Notes: generated by a model from the letters alone, not told the origin. Shown: positions 25,434-35,214, counted from the first letter of the stretch. The stretch: DNA of 64,000 bases from Mesorhizobium sp. PAMC28654 (GCF_020616515.1 NZ_CP085135.1:4588001-4652000), one strand, 5' to 3'. Numbers and translations: made by a program.

Positions 25434-26921
25434 ATGATCGTCGACCAGCCGACCAAGCGGGCCGGCTGGTCCAGTCTGGCGCAGGGCAATTCGCAGATTC
25501 TGGCTATTCTGGTGCTGGCGGTGATCTCGGCATCGCTTGCCTTCCACAACATCGACTTCCCGCTCGGCATCCAGCCGGACGAGCGGATCAAAGTGGGGTT
25601 TGTCGCAGGGCAGCACCACAATTACGCGCATCCCCCATTGATGATCGTATTGGCACGCTTCGCCGCATGGCTTTCCGGGGCGTCGAGCGAGCACGACTTC
25701 TTGCTGGCCGGCCGGAGTGTCAGCGCCTTGGCCTGCGTCGCGGCAACCGTCCTCTTCTATGTCGTCTTGCGGCGCTATGCGGATGACATCAATGCCTTTC
25801 TTTGGGCCTGTGTTTTCGCGGTATCGCCGGCCATCGCGGTTCATGCGCACTATCTCAAGGAAGACGCAGTCCTGGTCTTCGCCATCTGTGTTGGGCTGCA
25901 TGCATTGGTGCGGTTGAAAGAACATGTCACCACCGTCAATCTTGTCTATTTCGGATTTGCGCTGGGGCTGGCCGTAACGGCAAAATATGTGGGCGCCGGC
26001 AACAGTCTCGTTCTTTTCATCGTGGCGATCGTCTACTGCAAGCTTAGTCCCAGACAAGGCGTCATCATAGCCGCGGCGGACGCGGTCACGGTATTGGCGG
26101 TATTCGGCGTATCGCTTCTGACTGAAACTGGAAGCAGGCTTTCAACCGTGATCGGCGGCCTTCGCGCGGAACTGAAGCACGCTGAAATGGGTCATGATCT
26201 CAAGGAATGGTTCTGGGAGGGCTACGGGCTCACGCATTTCCGCTACCATCTGATCCCCGGCGTCACCGGCCCGACATTGGCGATCGCCCTTGGGGCGATC
26301 GCCATCGCCATCATCGCCGACAGGAACAAGTGTGTCGCGGCCTACGCGGGCGGGGCTTTTCTCTGGCTGTTCATGCTCGAGCTCTCGCCGCTCAAGATTG
26401 TCGGCTCGATGCGCTACGTCTTGCCGGTGGTTGTCTATCTACTACTGGCAGCCGGTATCGCCTGCTCCAGGGCGGTTGCGCCTCGAAGCCGGCTGGTCGC
26501 AACCGGACTTGGGCTTGTCGCCATGCTGGCAAGCGCACATGCCGGCATTGGCTATGTCGCGAACCTGGACCGGAAAGCGGATACCCGATTTGCAGCAATG
26601 CGTTTCCTGGAACAGCAGGGCATCACGCATTTCCTGGTGGATTACCAGATGGGAGAGCCGGCGCCGGTAACCCAGGATTACCGTGATCTTTCGTCTGTCG
26701 ATTACCTCGTATCGCTAAAGTTCCAGCGATACCTGCGTGGCGGAGGGTTGAGCGAGCAAGACCCGAGAATATATGAGCTTGCCGCCATGTTCCGCTGTCT
26801 CGATGGGCATGTCGCAGCGCAATTTTCGAAACCAGATGGGGACTATGGCTACGTCGCGCCGACTGTCAGGATCTATGATCTGCGCGATGCGCGATCTTGT
26901 ATCTCCCAGGGCGGACAGTAG
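25434..26921 (+). CDS. GT39-like membrane glycosyltransferase (ArnT/PMT type)
   Basis: This 495-aa polytopic protein has about ten transmembrane helices. The first periplasmic loop holds GIQPDERIKVGFVAG and YAHPPLMIVLARFAAWLSG, the acidic and His-Pro-Pro features of GT-C transferases that use polyprenyl-phosphate sugars. AHYLKEDAVLVFAICVGLHA resembles loop 2 of the same class. A short soluble C-terminal domain follows. It would add a sugar to lipid A, a protein or a glycan on the periplasmic side; the acceptor is unknown. Confidence 0.78.
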   Translation: MIVDQPTKRAGWSSLAQGNSQILAILVLAVISASLAFHNIDFPLGIQPDERIKVGFVAGQHHNYAHPPLMIVLARFAAWLSGASSEHDFLLAGRSVSALACVAATVLFYVVLRRYADDINAFLWACVFAVSPAIAVHAHYLKEDAVLVFAICVGLHALVRLKEHVTTVNLVYFGFALGLAVTAKYVGAGNSLVLFIVAIVYCKLSPRQGVIIAAADAVTVLAVFGVSLLTETGSRLSTVIGGLRAELKHAEMGHDLKEWFWEGYGLTHFRYHLIPGVTGPTLAIALGAIAIAIIADRNKCVAAYAGGAFLWLFMLELSPLKIVGSMRYVLPVVVYLLLAAGIACSRAVAPRSRLVATGLGLVAMLASAHAGIGYVANLDRKADTRFAAMRFLEQQGITHFLVDYQMGEPAPVTQDYRDLSSVDYLVSLKFQRYLRGGGLSEQDPRIYELAAMFRCLDGHVAAQFSKPDGDYGYVAPTVRIYDLRDARSCISQGGQ

Positions 26922-27017
26922 GCGACCGGAATCCTTCATGACGCTTGCGCCTCTGGTCGCGGCCTGCGTTCTGTACGCAGGTTTTGACAGTTGGTCACGT
27001 TGCTGGTCAAAGGCGGC

Positions 27018-27179
27018 ATGACGAAACTTCTCGCCCTTGTCATCGTCGGTTTCATGGTCATCCAGCTCATCAAGCCACTCGGCTGGCCTGGGCTCAAGCG
27101 CCGCGGCGATTTCTGGAAGCTGGCGCTGCTTGCCATGGCGGCGATATCGCTGGCTGCCGTGCTTGGGCATTTGACATAG
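27018..27179 (+). CDS. Small two-helix membrane protein
   Basis: This 53-aa protein has two hydrophobic helices (LLALVIVGFMVIQLI and LALLAMAAISLAAVLGHL) joined by a basic turn, KPLGWPGLKRRGDFWK. AAAGGCGGC precedes ATG 27018. The sharp alternation of helix and basic loop supports a real gene. It ends 36 bases before a convergent gene. Confidence 0.62.
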   Translation: MTKLLALVIVGFMVIQLIKPLGWPGLKRRGDFWKLALLAMAAISLAAVLGHLT

Positions 27180-27215
27180 ACCCGCATCACACAACACCAG
27201 CCTGTCTGCCACCGA

Positions 27216-27932
27216 TCAGTCGGCAAGGACCAGTCCGACGAGATGCTCCGCCCAGGCCCGATAACCGGCTTCCGAGGCGTGAAAGCCGTCGGAAGCAAAG
27301 CCGGCCTCGGGATTGGTGATCGGCAGGCGCGGCGCCGGCACCGCGCCGCGCTCCAGGCAAAGGCGTTCGCCCATCCGGTTCATCTCGACGGCGCGGATTT
27401 CGAGGATCTTGCCGAGCAATGACGGCATGGCGGGCGCTCGGGTGAATTCCAGCACCGGCGACCACACCACGCGCGCTTCCGGCCATTTGGCGCGCAGCGC
27501 GTAGAGCAGGCCGCCAAAATCCTTCTTGAAGCGGGGCACCGAATGAAAATTCTTGGTGTCGTTGGTGCCGATGGCCAGCACGATATGCGTCCACGGGTCG
27601 GCCGAGAGATTGGGCAGGACGTGATCGCGGATCTGGCCTGACGTTGCCGAGTTGAAGCCGGCGGCGCGCCAGCGTACGGCGCGGCCGGTGCTCTGCGAAA
27701 TCAGGACGGCGAGTTGCGCGGCAAGCCCGTTTTCGGAATTGCCGATGCCGACGGAGGCGGCTGAGGAATCACCCAGGACAAGCAGCGAGATCGCCGGCGC
27801 CTTGCCTGGGAGATCATGCATGACCGGTCCCTGCGCCGGCAGCATGCGCGAGGTGCGGCGGCGCACCCCCAATCCCTGCCAGATATAGATGGGGAAGGCG
27901 AGCCAGGTGAGAAGGGCCAGAAAGCGTCGCAT
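27216..27932 (-). CDS. SGNH/GDSL hydrolase
   Basis: This 238-aa esterase of the SGNH fold has the block I nucleophile VLGDSSAASVGIG, block III IGTNDTKNFHS and the block V DGFHASEAGY with catalytic Asp/His. The N-terminus (MRRFLALLTWLAFPIYIWQG) is a signal anchor, so the enzyme faces the periplasm. AAGGG precedes ATG 27932. It could be a lipase, an arylesterase or a glycan deacetylase. Confidence 0.87.
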   Translation of the reverse strand: MRRFLALLTWLAFPIYIWQGLGVRRRTSRMLPAQGPVMHDLPGKAPAISLLVLGDSSAASVGIGNSENGLAAQLAVLISQSTGRAVRWRAAGFNSATSGQIRDHVLPNLSADPWTHIVLAIGTNDTKNFHSVPRFKKDFGGLLYALRAKWPEARVVWSPVLEFTRAPAMPSLLGKILEIRAVEMNRMGERLCLERGAVPAPRLPITNPEAGFASDGFHASEAGYRAWAEHLVGLVLAD

Positions 27933-28008
27933 CACGATACCCTTGGACGAACAACGAGCATTAGCCGATGTTGCGCCCAAGGTGAACGGTCCAACCGCTG
28001 CCGCAAGG

Positions 28009-28749
28009 TCAATCGCAGCAGTCGCCCTTCGTCTCCGATCTGTCGCAATACTCGTCGTGCAGCCGCACCCAGTCCATCAGGCCGTGATAGGGGCCGGTTT
28101 CGTTGCGGCCCTTCGGCGTCATGTCGAGATAATCGTAAGTGCCGATCAGCGACTCGCCGCCACGGGCCCGCGATATGAAGGTGAGGAAGATGTCGCGGTT
28201 CTCGTCGCGATAGAAAACACTGGTGCCGGGCAGCTCCTTCGATGTTCGGGGACGGGTCTCGAAATTGTAGGTGGTGTCGCCGGCCGCGATCTGCTTGTCG
28301 GTGAAGGAGACCTGCAGGTCGAAGTTGAAATCCGAGGCATAGGACGATACCCAGTCGAATTTCCAGCCCATGCGCTGCCTGTAGGGCAGAAGCTCGGCCA
28401 GTGGCGCGCGCGACACCACGACCAGCGACACGTCGTGATGCTTGAGATGCTGGTTGGCGCCGTCGATATGGTCGGCAAGGAACGAACAGCCCTCGCAATG
28501 ATGGTTGCACCCCGGCCCGAGCATGAAGTGATAAACGATCAACTGGCTGTTGGCGCCAAACAGATCAGCCAGTTTCTTCGGCCCTTGCTCGGTCTCGAAG
28601 ACATAGTCCTTCCTGATCTTCAACCAGGGCAGTTCACGTCGCTCGCTCGAAATGCGTTCGCGAAACCGCGTCAGTTCCTTCTCTCGGCCCAGGTGCGCCT
28701 TGTGCGCCTGAAACCAGTCTTCGCGTGAAACGACCTTGTTGCTGCTCAT
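28009..28749 (-). CDS. DUF899 family thioredoxin-like protein
   Basis: This 246-aa protein is of the DUF899 (predicted dithiol-disulfide oxidoreductase) family. REDWFQAHKAHLGREKELTR marks the N-terminus. HFMLGPGCNHHCEGCSFLAD carries the C-x3-C-x2-C cluster, and VYHFM/SLVVVSRAPLAEL belongs to the thioredoxin-like fold. YDYLDMTPKGRNE lies near the C-terminus, followed by an unusual Cys-rich end (DYCDRSETKGDCCD-like). GGGAGAGGTTC precedes ATG 28749. Its partner and substrate are unknown. Confidence 0.87.
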   Translation of the reverse strand: MSSNKVVSREDWFQAHKAHLGREKELTRFRERISSERRELPWLKIRKDYVFETEQGPKKLADLFGANSQLIVYHFMLGPGCNHHCEGCSFLADHIDGANQHLKHHDVSLVVVSRAPLAELLPYRQRMGWKFDWVSSYASDFNFDLQVSFTDKQIAAGDTTYNFETRPRTSKELPGTSVFYRDENRDIFLTFISRARGGESLIGTYDYLDMTPKGRNETGPYHGLMDWVRLHDEYCDRSETKGDCCD

Positions 28750-28873
28750 GAACCTCTCCCTGGCTTGCCCCAAGGACGTTCGAGACCGGTGTAAACCGAC
28801 ATCGTCGCCACTTTGCCGAAGAGGAAATAAGGACGAGGCGGCTTCAGCCCAAGCCCGGTAAGCTACAATCAGA

Positions 28874-28895
28874 AACCCGGGCACGTGGCCCGGGT
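28874..28895 (-). terminator. Terminator downstream of fba
   Basis: ACCCGGGC, loop ACGTG, GCCCGGGT: near-perfect hairpin 26 bases after the aldolase stop. On the minus strand it is followed by TTTCTGATT. Confidence 0.7.
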
Positions 28896-28920
28896 CCGGA
28901 GAGAGATGGAGGAATGTCGA

Positions 28921-29946
28921 TCAGGCGGCCTGTTCCAGGCTCGGCTTCCATTTTCCAAGCGCCGCCAGATGGTTCATGTGGGCGCGGTGGGTGAAGGCGG
29001 CCTGGCCGGCGGCCACGTTCGACGCCTTGCCGCTCCAGGCCTTCTGCGGGGCCGCCTGCAGGGCGCGGCCGTAAGAGAAGGTCAGCTTCCACGGGTGCGG
29101 CCCGATGGCATTGATGGCGTTGAGGTTGGCGGTCGCTTCCTCGTCCGACTGACCGCCCGACAGGAAGGCGATGCCTGGCACCGCGACGGGCACGGTTTCG
29201 CTAAACAGCTTGATCGTCTTCTCGGCGATCTCCTGCGGGCTGTTGGTCTTGCCCGACTTCTTGCCCGCGATGACCATGTTTGGCTTCAGGATGGTACCCT
29301 CCAGCACAACGCCTGCCGCGTTGAGCTCATCGTAGAGCTTCAGCAGCGTTGCCTTCGAGACCTGGTAGCAGGTGTCGATGTCGTGGGCGCCGTCCATCAG
29401 CACTTCCGGCTCGACGATCGGCACGATGCCGGCCTCCTGGCAAAGTGCTGCATAGCGGGCGAGCGCATGGGTGTTGGAGCCGATAGAATTGGCTGATGGA
29501 ACGCCCTTGGTGGTGTCGATGTCGATCACAGCGCGCCATTTGGCAAAGCGTGCGCCGAGCTTGTAGTAATCGGCAAGGCGTTCGCGCAGGCCGTCGAGGC
29601 CCTCGGTGATCGTGTCGCCGGGAAAGCCTGCCAGGGGTTTTGCGCCGGCGTCGACCTTGATGCCGGGAATGGCGCCCGCCGCCTTGATGATATCGACCAG
29701 CGGCGTGCCGTCGGCGGCCTTCTGGCGGATGGTCTCATCGTAGAGGATGACGCCGGAAATGTACTTGGTCATCGCGTCCTTGGCGCGAAACATCATCTCG
29801 CGATAGTCGCGGCGGCTGTCGGCCGTCGATTCGACGCCGATGACGTCGAAGCGTTTCTTGATGGTGCCGGAACTTTCGTCGGCGGCCAGCAGGCCCTTGC
29901 CACCCGCCACGATCGCTGCGGCAATGTCTTCGAGACGTTCGCTCAT
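28921..29946 (-). CDS. fba: Fructose-bisphosphate aldolase, class I
   Basis: This 341-aa Schiff-base aldolase splits fructose-1,6-bisphosphate into DHAP and G3P. GKGLLAADESSGTIKKRFD marks the N-terminal phosphate site, GVVLEGTILKPNMV contains the Schiff-base lysine, and GPHPWKLTFSYGRALQ is the C-terminal signature. It is metal independent, unlike the class II enzyme common in many bacteria. TGAGGAGAAGCAGA fixes ATG 29946. It is the last gene of the same-strand group tkt, gap, pgk and fba. Confidence 0.95.
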   Translation of the reverse strand: MSERLEDIAAAIVAGGKGLLAADESSGTIKKRFDVIGVESTADSRRDYREMMFRAKDAMTKYISGVILYDETIRQKAADGTPLVDIIKAAGAIPGIKVDAGAKPLAGFPGDTITEGLDGLRERLADYYKLGARFAKWRAVIDIDTTKGVPSANSIGSNTHALARYAALCQEAGIVPIVEPEVLMDGAHDIDTCYQVSKATLLKLYDELNAAGVVLEGTILKPNMVIAGKKSGKTNSPQEIAEKTIKLFSETVPVAVPGIAFLSGGQSDEEATANLNAINAIGPHPWKLTFSYGRALQAAPQKAWSGKASNVAAGQAAFTHRAHMNHLAALGKWKPSLEQAA

Positions 29947-30072
29947 TCTGCTTCTCCTCAAGGGGTCTGTTCCGCGCTTAACGGAAGTCTACCGCCAAAG
30001 GAATGGCATCGGAAAGCTCGAATCGATTGAAAGTTCCTGGCGCGCTTGCTCGCCTGCCGATCCCGGGAGGGC

Positions 30073-31269
30073 TTACTTTTTCAAAACGTCAACGCCCGGC
30101 AGTGGCTTGCCTTCCATCCACTCCAGAAAAGCGCCGCCGGCGGTCGACACGTAGGTGAAATCATCGGCGACGCCGGCGTGGTTGAGGGCCGCCACCGTGT
30201 CGCCGCCGCCGGCCACCGAGACCAGCTTGCCGGCCCTGGTACGCGCTGCCGCGTGCTTTGCCGCCGCGACGGTCGCGTGATCGAACGGCTCGATCTCGAA
30301 GGCGCCGAGCGGACCGTTCCAGACCAACGTCGCGGCGCGGTCGATCCATTCGCCGATGGTTTTGACCGTCTTTGCACCGACATCCAGGATCATGCCGTCG
30401 GCCGGCACGTCGGCGATATCGACGGTCTCGCAAGCGGCGCCCGCCTTGAATTCCCTCGCGACGACACCGTCGACGGGCAGGATGATGGCGCAGCCAGCTT
30501 CGGCTGCCTCGATCATGATCTGCTTGGCGGTCTTGGCCAGATCATGCTCGCACAGCGATTTTCCGACATCGGTGCCGCGCGCGGCAAGGAAGGTGTTGGC
30601 CATGCCGCCGCCGATGACCAGGGCATCGACCTTCTTCACCAGGTTCATCAAGAGGTCGATCTTGGTCGAGACCTTGGCGCCGCCCACAATGGCAACGACC
30701 GGGCGGGCCGGGTTGCCCAGGCCCTTTTCCAGCGCTTCGAGCTCGGCCTGCATGGTCCGCCCGGCAAACGCTGGCAACAGGCGCGCCAGGCCTTCCGTCG
30801 ACGAATGGGCGCGGTGCGCCGCCGAGAAGGCGTCGTTGACGAAGATGTCGCCACAGGCGGCGAGCTGTTCGGTGAAGGCCGGATCGTTCTTCTCCTCGGC
30901 TTTGTAGAAGCGAGTGTTTTCGAGAAGCAGCACGTCGCCCTTGTTCATCGCCGCCACGGCACTTCCCGCCGTGTCGCCGACGCAATCAGAAGCGAAAGCG
31001 ACAGGGCGGCCGAGCACCTCGGCCGTGGCCCTGGCGATCGGCTCCAGCGAGAATTCAGGCGAGGGGCCATCCTTGGGGCGGCCGAAATGGGCGAGCAGGA
31101 TGACCTTGGCGCCCTTGCCGGACAGTTCCGCGATGGTCGGCGCGATGCGCTCGATGCGGGTGGCGTCGGTGACCTTGCCGCCGGCGACGGGAACATTGAG
31201 GTCGACACGTACCAGCACGCGCTTGCCGCTGATATTGCCGATGTCGTCGAGTGTCTTGAAGGCGGCCAT
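30073..31269 (-). CDS. pgk: Phosphoglycerate kinase
   Basis: This 398-aa two-domain kinase interconverts 1,3-bisphosphoglycerate and 3-phosphoglycerate with [26 protein letters not shown] is the N-terminal signature. Substrate-binding [10 protein letters not shown], the hinge and [13 protein letters not shown] near the C-terminus are intact. AAAGGAACCAGC precedes ATG 31269. It lies 126 bases upstream of fba on the same strand. Confidence 0.96.
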   Translation of the reverse strand: MAAFKTLDDIGNISGKRVLVRVDLNVPVAGGKVTDATRIERIAPTIAELSGKGAKVILLAHFGRPKDGPSPEFSLEPIARATAEVLGRPVAFASDCVGDTAGSAVAAMNKGDVLLLENTRFYKAEEKNDPAFTEQLAACGDIFVNDAFSAAHRAHSSTEGLARLLPAFAGRTMQAELEALEKGLGNPARPVVAIVGGAKVSTKIDLLMNLVKKVDALVIGGGMANTFLAARGTDVGKSLCEHDLAKTAKQIMIEAAEAGCAIILPVDGVVAREFKAGAACETVDIADVPADGMILDVGAKTVKTIGEWIDRAATLVWNGPLGAFEIEPFDHATVAAAKHAAARTRAGKLVSVAGGGDTVAALNHAGVADDFTYVSTAGGAFLEWMEGKPLPGVDVLKK

Positions 31270-31383
31270 GCTGGTTCCTTTCGCGGAAAAATCGCCGGGA
31301 CATTACCCCGCACCATCGGCGATGCAAGGCTTACGGCGCGAGCCTGCGGAAAATTTGATGTTGAGCGGGCGAGCGAACCGGCC

Positions 31384-33258
31384 CTATTCGGTCTTTTCAG
31401 GAGCCACAGGCGCGGCGGGCGTTTCCCGCGCCTCGGCGATCTGCGTTTCCGTCGGCTTGCGCCAGTTGCGGATAAAGGCTCCGAGACGGTCACCCATCTC
31501 GCCGGCGCTCAAGAAAACCGGTACCCGCGCCACGGGCGCGGTTGGCTCAAAGGAAAGACCAAGACCGATGATCTTGCCCTTGTCGTCGACGTCGCGGACG
31601 ATCAGCTCGATCGGGCCGAGCAGCACCCGATCGGCATATTCGGCATGGCCGCCGAGCCGCGCGGTGACGAGGGCACCGATCGTGAGCTTCTGCTCCGCCT
31701 CGGTCAGGCCCGGCGCATAGGCTGCCTCCAGTTCGGCGGCGAAACGTGCCGGATCGACGGCAAAGGCGCCGAAGAAATCCGCATCCTCCGGATCGACCAC
31801 GGCGCGGCTGGCAAACAGCTTGTCGAGCAGGCGGGGATAGCGGTCGGGCACGAAGATGTAGACCTGGTCGCCCGCGGCCAGCCGGCCCATGTCCTGGAAG
31901 CGCATCGAGCGTCCGTCGCGCAATACCAGCGAGGGCCGCGCCCAGCGTGGAATGCGCTCGCCGCGCGCCACTGGACTGCCCGGCGCCACGCGGTAGGCAA
32001 GAAGCTCGTGATGGGCCGAGCCCGGCAATTCCAGCTCAACCTTGTCCAGGGGCCCGAGGCGGGCCGGCACGATGAGGCCCAGGCGGCGCGCCAGCGGCCC
32101 GACGGTCCAGCCCTGGATGACCAGCGACACCAGCACGATGATGAAGGCGGTGTTGAAGATGACGCGGCCGTTTTCGAGGCCACCGAGCAAAGGGGTGATG
32201 GCGAGCAGGATCGACACCGCGCCGCGCAGGCCGACCCAGGACACAAAGGCGACTTCGGGGCGCGGCAGGCGGAACGGGATCAGGCACAGCCAGACCGCGA
32301 TCGGCCGAGCCACGAACATCAGGAACAGGCCGAGCCCTATCGCCGGCAGCATGATGGCCGGGAACTGCGAGGGCGTCGCGAACAGGCCGAGGATCAGGAA
32401 CATGATGATCTGCGCCAGCCACGACATGCCGTCCTGGAAGCGCTTCAGGATGGTGACGGCACGAATGTCGGAATTGCCGGCGATCAGGCCGGCGATATAG
32501 ACGGCCAGGAAGCCCGAGCCGCCGATGGCGCCAGCGGCGGCAAAGACCATAAGCGACAGGGTCAGCACGAAGATCGGCAGCAGGCCGTGATCCAGGTTGA
32601 GCCGGTCGACGAGGCGCACGATGGCGAGGCCGCCGAGCACGCCGACCACGGCGCCGAGGCCCATGTTGAGGAGGAAGCCAAGGACCAGGTTGGTGACCAG
32701 GACATTGGTCTCGGGGTTGGCATGGGCGGCAATGATCTCGACCAGCGTGATGGTCAGGAAGATGGCGATCGGATCGTTGGTGCCGGATTCCACCTCGAGC
32801 GTCGAGCGGACGCGTTCGCGCAGGTTGATCTCGCCGGCGCGCAACAGGAAGAACACCGCGGCCGCATCGGTCGAGGCGACGGCGGCGCCGAGCAGGAAGG
32901 ATTCCAGCCAGGTGAGACTGAGGAGGTAATGAGCCGCTGCGCCGAACAGCCCGGTGGTCAGGAGCACACCGACTGTTGCCAGCGACAGGGCGGGCCCAGC
33001 CGCCTGCCGCAAGGCGTTGAGCGGCGTGCCGAAACCGGAATCGAACAGGATGACGGCCAGCGCCAGTGAACCGGCAAAATAAGCCACGCGTGCATTATCG
33101 AACTGGATGCCGAGACCATCGGTGCCGGTGGCAAGGCCGATGCACAGGAACAAGAGCAGCAGAGGGGCGCCGAAGCGAAAGGCGATCAGGCTCGAAAACG
33201 CGGCGGCAACAACAAGCGCGGTGCCGACCAGCGTGACGAGATAGATCGCATGCTCCAT
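31384..33258 (-). CDS. Potassium/proton antiporter (CvrA/NhaP2 type)
   Basis: This 624-aa CPA1 antiporter has about 12 transmembrane helices. LGAAVASTDAAAVFFLLR carries the ion-binding Thr-Asp pair, and ESGTNDPIAIFLTITLVEII is the NhaP2/CvrA signature. A TrkA-C-like domain (ARPSLVLRDGRSMRFQDMGR) and a second soluble domain form the C-terminus. It exchanges cytosolic K+ for H+ and serves volume and pH control. It lies between gap and pgk, with which it has no metabolic link; co-transcription is possible. Confidence 0.88.
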   Translation of the reverse strand: MEHAIYLVTLVGTALVVAAAFSSLIAFRFGAPLLLLFLCIGLATGTDGLGIQFDNARVAYFAGSLALAVILFDSGFGTPLNALRQAAGPALSLATVGVLLTTGLFGAAAHYLLSLTWLESFLLGAAVASTDAAAVFFLLRAGEINLRERVRSTLEVESGTNDPIAIFLTITLVEIIAAHANPETNVLVTNLVLGFLLNMGLGAVVGVLGGLAIVRLVDRLNLDHGLLPIFVLTLSLMVFAAAGAIGGSGFLAVYIAGLIAGNSDIRAVTILKRFQDGMSWLAQIIMFLILGLFATPSQFPAIMLPAIGLGLFLMFVARPIAVWLCLIPFRLPRPEVAFVSWVGLRGAVSILLAITPLLGGLENGRVIFNTAFIIVLVSLVIQGWTVGPLARRLGLIVPARLGPLDKVELELPGSAHHELLAYRVAPGSPVARGERIPRWARPSLVLRDGRSMRFQDMGRLAAGDQVYIFVPDRYPRLLDKLFASRAVVDPEDADFFGAFAVDPARFAAELEAAYAPGLTEAEQKLTIGALVTARLGGHAEYADRVLLGPIELIVRDVDDKGKIIGLGLSFEPTAPVARVPVFLSAGEMGDRLGAFIRNWRKPTETQIAEARETPAAPVAPEKTE

Positions 33259-33423
33259 CCGTGATTTGCCCCTCGAATTCCTCTGTTTCCCGCTTTACGT
33301 GAGAGTGGGGCGAAGACATGACCAGTGCAAGGCGGGAGGGTGGTTTTTTGCCCTATGCCGCTGATTTTCTGATCATTTGCAGTGGCCGCGCTGGCGGCGC
33401 GGCGAAGACGGCAGGGTGGTGAC

Positions 33424-33987
33424 TCAAACGCGCCTGAAGAGCGTGGGATAATCACCGACCACGCCGTGCTCGTCCACCGGCAGGTCGGCGGCGAACGTTC
33501 GGTCGGCAGCCTCGTAACGGTAAAGCCGTCCGGCCCGCAGGCAGGTATAGCGCTGGGCGTCCCTGAACGGCGTGAAATCGTCGAATGGCACGTAGAGCAT
33601 GTCGAGTTGGACCGTGCCGGCCTCCGGCTTCAGCTCAAGCCGCCTGATGGGCAATGTGTTGGTGAAGGGCGTGCCGGCCAGATCGATGTCGATGCAGCCG
33701 TCGAACTCGGGACGCGGCTTGCCGCCGAGGCTGCGCCAATGGCCGGCTCCGTCCGAGAGCAGGGCGAGGCCCCGGCCGTCCGTCGTGACGATCCTGAACG
33801 CGCGCGCGCACCAGTTGGCGTCGCAGTCGATCCGGTAATTCAGCCCATAAGGCTTTTCGCCGCGCTCACCGATGACGACACTTTCGGCAACGATGCCGCC
33901 AGCGTCGGGGCGAAGCGTGAGGTGCTCAAGCCCGATGCCTTGCACCGGGCTCCAGCGTATCGTGCGCGGGGTCAGCGCGTCGAACAC
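33424..33987 (-). CDS. Putative glycolipid-binding domain protein
   Basis: This 187-aa protein matches the bacterial glycolipid-binding family (PF06475 type): LEHLTLRPDAGGIVAESVVI, then YGLNYRIDCDANWCARAFRI and GCIDIDLAGTPFTNTLPIRR. The start is a GTG at 33987, six bases after the gap stop, so it depends on translational coupling with gap. The fold is a beta-barrel implied from the family; its cellular role is not established. Confidence 0.82.
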   Translation of the reverse strand: MFDALTPRTIRWSPVQGIGLEHLTLRPDAGGIVAESVVIGERGEKPYGLNYRIDCDANWCARAFRIVTTDGRGLALLSDGAGHWRSLGGKPRPEFDGCIDIDLAGTPFTNTLPIRRLELKPEAGTVQLDMLYVPFDDFTPFRDAQRYTCLRAGRLYRYEAADRTFAADLPVDEHGVVGDYPTLFRRV

Positions 33988-33993
33988 GTGCCG

Positions 33994-35001
33994 TCAGATG
34001 GTCTTGCCGAAGGCGACGGCGGTATCGGACATGCGGTTGGAGAAGCCCCACTCATTGTCGTACCAGGACAGGACCGAAACGAAGTTGCCGTCCATGACCT
34101 TGGTCTGGTCGAGCGCCATGATCGAGGAACGCGGATCGTGGTTGAAGTCGATCGAGACGTTCGGGTGATGGGTTACGCCGAGAATGCCCTTGAGCTTCCC
34201 GTTCGAGGCGGCGATCACCGCATCGTTGATCTCCTGCACCGTCGTCGCACGCTTGGCGATGAACTTGAAATCGACGACCGAGACGTTCGGCGTCGGCACG
34301 CGAATCGAGATGCCGTCGAGCTTGCCCTTGAGGTCGGGCAGCACCAGGCCGATCGCCTTGGCGGCACCGGTCGAGGTCGGGATCTGCGACAGCGCGGCAG
34401 CGCGGCCGCGGTAGAGATCCTTGTGCATGGTGTCCAGCGTCGGCTGGTCGCCAGTGTAGGAGTGGATCGTCGTCATCATGCCCTTTTCGATGCCGACCGT
34501 CTCGTGCAGCACGGCTGCCAGCGGCGCCAGGCAGTTGGTGGTGCAGGACGCATTCGAGATGACGATGTGGTCCTTGGTCAGCTGGTCGTGGTTAATGCCG
34601 TAGACGACGGTGAGGTCGGCGCCTTCGGCCGGAGCCGAGACCAGCACGCGCTTGGCGCCGGCGGTGAGGTGCGCGGCGGCCTTGTCGCGAGCAGTGAAGA
34701 TGCCGGTGCATTCGAGCGCGATGTCGATGCCCAGTTCCTTCCACGGCAGCTGCGTCGGATCCTTGATCGCGGTGACCTTGAACGTTTCCTTGCCGACGGT
34801 GATCTGGTCGCCTGAGACCGAGACTTCATGCGGGAAGCGGCCATGCACGCTGTCGAAGCGCAGCAGATGGGCATTGGTCTCGACCGGGCCGAGATCGTTG
34901 ACGGCTACGACCTCGATGTCCTTGCGGCCGGATTCATGGATGGCGCGCAGGATGTTGCGGCCGATGCGGCCGAATCCGTTGATGGCAACTCTGACGGTCA
35001 T
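33994..35001 (-). CDS. gap: Glyceraldehyde-3-phosphate dehydrogenase
   Basis: This 335-aa phosphorylating GAPDH begins VAINGFGRIGRNILRAI, the Rossmann dinucleotide site. It carries the catalytic cysteine in SNASCTTNCLAPLA and the partner His downstream in STGAAKAIG...RVPTPNVS. GGGAGAAAAAA precedes ATG 35001. It follows tkt on the same strand after a 213-bp gap with palindrome copy D. Confidence 0.96.
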   Translation of the reverse strand: MTVRVAINGFGRIGRNILRAIHESGRKDIEVVAVNDLGPVETNAHLLRFDSVHGRFPHEVSVSGDQITVGKETFKVTAIKDPTQLPWKELGIDIALECTGIFTARDKAAAHLTAGAKRVLVSAPAEGADLTVVYGINHDQLTKDHIVISNASCTTNCLAPLAAVLHETVGIEKGMMTTIHSYTGDQPTLDTMHKDLYRGRAAALSQIPTSTGAAKAIGLVLPDLKGKLDGISIRVPTPNVSVVDFKFIAKRATTVQEINDAVIAASNGKLKGILGVTHHPNVSIDFNHDPRSSIMALDQTKVMDGNFVSVLSWYDNEWGFSNRMSDTAVAFGKTI

Positions 35002-35159
35002 TTTTTTCTCCCTGGGAGCTGGAAGGCAGACGATGGGTCCGCAGCTTCATAGCGGCGGAAGCGGAAAGAATCCAGCTGCGGCGATGTGGATTTAAATCGA
35101 TTAGGTTGGGCCAGTCCGGCGAAACCGCTATGCGCGATTTCGCCGAGGCATCTTTCTTT

Positions 35160-35210
35160 CATGCATGTCGTTGTCCCAAAACCGCTGTTCAATTTTGGGC
35201 GACATGCATA
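35160..35210. repeat. REP-like palindrome, copy D
   Basis: CATGCATGTCG-TTGT-CCCAAAA pairs with TTTTGGG-CGACATGCATA around CCGCTGTTCAA. It is the best-formed copy. It ends four bases before the tkt stop codon complement at 35215. Confidence 0.9.
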
Positions 35211-35214
35211 GACC

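Noticed and set aside
30046..33069. A 1007-codon plus-strand open frame across pgk and the antiporter
   Set aside because: It mirrors two well-identified minus-strand genes and has the biased composition of an antisense frame.
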